From Candidatus Muiribacterium halophilum (GTDB lineage Bacteria > Muiribacteriota > Muiribacteriia > Muiribacteriales > Muiribacteriaceae), in NCBI GenBank assembly GCA_023228995.1, contig JALOAD010000096.1:1-6353 (forward strand): 6,353 bases of DNA, given 5' to 3'. Shown piece by piece: positions 6,184 through 6,353 of this stretch (position 1 is its first letter; each line of letters starts with the position of its first letter). A program made the translations under genes and the position numbers. The notes beneath the pieces were generated by a model, which saw nothing but the letters and a program-made list of their open reading frames with translations, was not told the DNA's origin and did not search any database.

Positions 6184-6184
6184 C

Positions 6185-6353
6185 ATGAAAAATATTTTTA
6201 ATATTCCAACACCTTTCATCAAAGTGAATAATAAAAAATTATATCAGAATATAAAAAAAATTCAAATGGTAGCACAAAAAAATAATTCAAAGTTGTATCC
6301 ACATTTTAAAACTCATAAATCTTTATTTATAGCAGATAGGCAGATATTTGATG
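6185..6353 (+). CDS. D-threonine aldolase/D-serine dehydratase-like PLP enzyme, N-terminal 56 residues (3' end outside window)
   Basis: An open frame starts at the ATG at 6185 and has no stop up to the window edge. The N-terminus reads IPTPFIKVNN, then a helix (NIKKIQMVAQKNN), then LYPHFKTHKS at 37-46. TPxxxVD...NI...RPHxKTHKS is the hallmark opening of the alanine racemase-like, fold-III PLP enzymes of the D-threonine aldolase/eukaryotic-type D-serine dehydratase (DSD1) family. Lys42, the first lysine of PHxKTHK, is expected to form the Schiff base with PLP; Arg is replaced by Tyr38 just before it. Such enzymes split D-threonine-like beta-hydroxy D-amino acids or deaminate D-serine, usually with a divalent metal held by C-terminal residues that lie outside this window. 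It is divergent from the STAS gene, 55 bases apart. The start is fixed by the strong ribosome site. Substrate cannot be chosen from this fragment. Confidence 0.82.
   Translation, partial: MKNIFNIPTPFIKVNNKKLYQNIKKIQMVAQKNNSKLYPHFKTHKSLFIADRQIFD

Overview
The window is very AT-rich and densely packed. It holds eight genes: five on the plus strand that are complete or nearly so, two on the minus strand, and one plus-strand gene running off the right edge. The left-most gene is cut by the left edge. No rRNA, tRNA, CRISPR array, insertion sequence or other repeat family was seen, and no gene-free stretch exceeds 112 bases. The base composition, strong Shine-Dalgarno sites, sigma-70-like boxes and an AMIN/Amidase_3/LysM cell-wall amidase point to a low-GC bacterium. 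The sequence does not fix the phylum.

Left part (1-2338): the end of an AmiB/AmiC-type N-acetylmuramoyl-L-alanine amidase is translationally coupled (TGATG) to a polytopic GT-C-fold membrane glycosyltransferase resembling the PMT/ArnT/GT39 group. Middle part (2302-5164): a radical SAM protein with a BchE-like layout lies on the minus strand. It is followed by two overlapping (ATGA) family-2 glycosyltransferases on the plus strand, the first of them of the dolichol/undecaprenyl-phosphate sugar synthase (DPM1/GtrB) type. These genes suggest a surface-glycan module: a GT2 enzyme would charge a polyprenyl-phosphate with a sugar, and the GT-C enzyme would transfer that sugar on the outer face of the membrane. 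The second GT2 and the radical SAM enzyme would add or modify sugar or lipid parts. No flippase or acceptor gene is visible, so this pathway is inference.

Right part (5165-6353): a DJ-1/PfpI-family protein with its own good promoter is followed by a convergent, stand-alone STAS-domain protein (RsbV/SpoIIAA-like anti-sigma factor antagonist). A divergent gene with an almost ideal Shine-Dalgarno then begins. It is not closed within the window, but its first 56 residues identify it as a PLP-dependent D-threonine aldolase/D-serine dehydratase-like enzyme.

The glycan block (about 956-5164) looks clearly lower in GC than both flanks in hand-counted samples. Both convergent gene pairs overlap at their 3' ends (37 and 26 bases) with no convincing terminator. 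The 62-base gap between the radical SAM gene and the first GT2 carries two face-to-face promoter candidates that overlap. Nothing here is a clear-cut novel system. The best candidate for closer study is the glycan module with its embedded radical SAM enzyme.
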